The notes under the pieces are model-generated. The model was not told the origin of the DNA, searched no databases, and saw nothing but the letters and a program-made list of their open reading frames with translations. Source: Selenomonadaceae bacterium (GTDB lineage Bacteria > Bacillota > Negativicutes > Selenomonadales > Selenomonadaceae). Taken from it: a stretch of 34,697 bases of DNA. The stretch lies in the NCBI GenBank assembly GCA_017635875.1, contig JAGBKP010000145.1, positions 1 to 34,697 of the forward strand, in the 5' to 3' direction. Positions 33,480-34,697 of the stretch are shown here, in pieces. Each line of letters starts with the position of its first letter. The first letter of the stretch is position 1. A program made the translations under genes and the position numbers.

Positions 33480-34565
33480 TTGGAAAAAATACGCTTGGAC
33501 GTTGGTTATACGAATTACGATATAACAATAGGGCAAAATTTATACGATGAAATCAAACGCTTTCTCGCAGGGAAAAAATATTCGGAGAAAGTTTTGATTA
33601 TAAGCGATTCAAACGTTTTTCCGCTGTACGGCGAAAAAATCGCGAAAATCTTTAACGAGGCGGGTTATATTGCCGTAAACTATGTTGTGGACGCGGGAGA
33701 AGGCGCAAAAAGTTTAGCCGTAGCGGACAGTATCTATACCAAAGCGATAGAAGAACATATCGACAGAAAATCGCTTATAATAGCGTTAGGCGGCGGCGTA
33801 GTTGGAGATTTGGCGGGCTTTATAGCGGCGACGTATCTTCGCGGTGTGCCGTTTCTGCAAATATCGACGTCGCTGCTCTCTGCGGTGGATTCTTCGGTGG
33901 GCGGCAAAGTCGCGGTAAATCACAGACTCGGAAAAAATCTTATAGGCGCGTTTTATCAGCCGGAGGCTGTGTTTATAGATACGGATTTTTTAAAGACGCT
34001 CCCCAAACGCGAGATAAAGACGGGTTTTGGCGAAATCGTAAAATACGGCGTAATAATGGACGCGGATTTTATTGATTTTTTAGAGCAAAACGCGGAAAAA
34101 ATATTTGATATAGACGAAGAACTTTACACTCCGATAATAGCAAAATCCGTAAAAATAAAAGCCGACGTTGTGAGTAAAGACGAAAGAGAAGGGGATTTAA
34201 GGCGAATATTAAACTTCGGGCATACCGTAGGACACGCCGTAGAGAAACAAACGAATTTTAAAGTCTATAATCACGGAGAAGCGGTAGCTATAGGCATAAT
34301 CGCGGCTATGAAAATAAGCGAAAAGCTGAATTTAATCACAAACGAGGATTTTATACGAGTTGAAAAATTGCTTGAACGCTTGAAACTTCCGATAAAAGCC
34401 GAAGGCGTAACGCTTGAAGGGATAAAACGCTCTATGATGAGCGACAAAAAAACCGTGAACGGTAAAATAAATTTTGTGTTGCCCGTAAAAATCGGCGAAG
34501 TCATCGTTAAAAACGACGTTCCCGAAAGCGTGGTTGATAATGCTATAGAATATGTGATAAAATAA
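33480..34565 (+). CDS. aroB: 3-dehydroquinate synthase (TTG start)
   Basis: Closes the ring of DAHP to 3-dehydroquinate in the second step of the shikimate pathway, using NAD and a divalent metal. The 361 residues carry GGGVVGDLAGFIAATYLRGV, the active-site STSLLSAVDSSVGGKVAVN and the metal-binding NFGHTVGHAVE with NHGEAVAIG. The start is TTG at 33480 because GGAGGGG lies 6 bases upstream and the protein then begins MEKIRLDVGYTNYD; the longer frame would overlap aroK by 41 bases. It begins one base after aroK. Confidence 0.95.
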   Translation: MEKIRLDVGYTNYDITIGQNLYDEIKRFLAGKKYSEKVLIISDSNVFPLYGEKIAKIFNEAGYIAVNYVVDAGEGAKSLAVADSIYTKAIEEHIDRKSLIIALGGGVVGDLAGFIAATYLRGVPFLQISTSLLSAVDSSVGGKVAVNHRLGKNLIGAFYQPEAVFIDTDFLKTLPKREIKTGFGEIVKYGVIMDADFIDFLEQNAEKIFDIDEELYTPIIAKSVKIKADVVSKDEREGDLRRILNFGHTVGHAVEKQTNFKVYNHGEAVAIGIIAAMKISEKLNLITNEDFIRVEKLLERLKLPIKAEGVTLEGIKRSMMSDKKTVNGKINFVLPVKIGEVIVKNDVPESVVDNAIEYVIK

Positions 34566-34606
34566 AAAGACAAAAAATGCAATAACGAAAAACTAATCAA
34601 TAGAGT

Positions 34607-34694
34607 TTAGTAAAATTTTTTCTTTCTTCTTTTTCTTTGCTACTTTCTTTTTCTTCTTTCTTTTTTATAAAAAAGAAAGAAGAAAAAGAAAGTA
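34607..34694 (-). repeat. triple-tract purine/pyrimidine element, copy F
   Basis: On the plus strand a pyrimidine tract (34616-34639) precedes the near-perfect palindrome 34641-34694 (TACTTTC to GAAAGTA). The tract is the exact mirror of the pyrimidine arm over 23 positions. The TTTAGTAAAATTT end is on the left. It follows aroB and runs to the window edge. Confidence 0.85.
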
Positions 34695-34697
34695 GGA

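Overview
The window most likely comes from a diderm member of the Firmicutes, and Negativicutes (Selenomonadales or Acidaminococcales) is the best guess. Two signals support this. There is an S-box (SAM-I) riboswitch in front of metK, a Firmicutes habit. There is also a TonB-dependent outer-membrane receptor with a C-terminal aromatic residue, which requires an outer membrane. Gene density is high and no tRNA, rRNA or CRISPR array was seen. The lineage call is inference from gene content only.

Left to right: (1) 1-7411, minus strand: a glycolytic operon read from a sigma-70 type promoter in the order gap, pgk, a 45-codon small gene, tpiA, gpmI, then a NifU-like scaffold protein and its partner of unknown function, the GGGtGRT protein. 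(2) 7450-12512, plus strand: a small membrane protein, a TRAP transporter (dctP-dctQ-dctM) and a CstA-type carrier. (3) 12572-17765, minus strand: a secreted TPR protein, then a three-gene unit of two secreted proteins and a TonB-dependent receptor; three of these four share an LPP20/FlgT-N-like domain. Upstream of the unit lies a possible invertible promoter next to a serine recombinase gene (17755-18354). (4) metK with its riboswitch, 18518-19922. (5) 20081-27171: the complete F1Fo ATP synthase operon atpIBEFHAGDC. (6) 27191-28385: a family 92-like glycosyltransferase gene interrupted at a run of ten G. (7) 28431-29570: a TelA-type protein. (8) 29743-31706: an AT-rich two-gene cassette (HD phosphohydrolase plus YwgA-like protein) with its own consensus promoter. 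(9) 31818-34565: aroC-aroK-aroB of the shikimate pathway.

The strongest unexplained structure is a family of about 80-90 bp intergenic elements. Each has a nearly perfect pyrimidine/purine hairpin followed or preceded by a third tract that is the mirror image of one arm, a layout suited to an intramolecular triple helix. Six such copies plus one hairpin-only relic lie between or at the ends of housekeeping genes. Two phase-variation candidates are also notable: two 26 bp sites of serine-invertase size in inverted orientation around a promoter, and the G10 tract in the glycosyltransferase. A second repeat family, strings of G-clamped mini-hairpins, sits inside two operons.

Positions, motifs and repeat matches were read by eye. 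No alignment, folding or database search was run.
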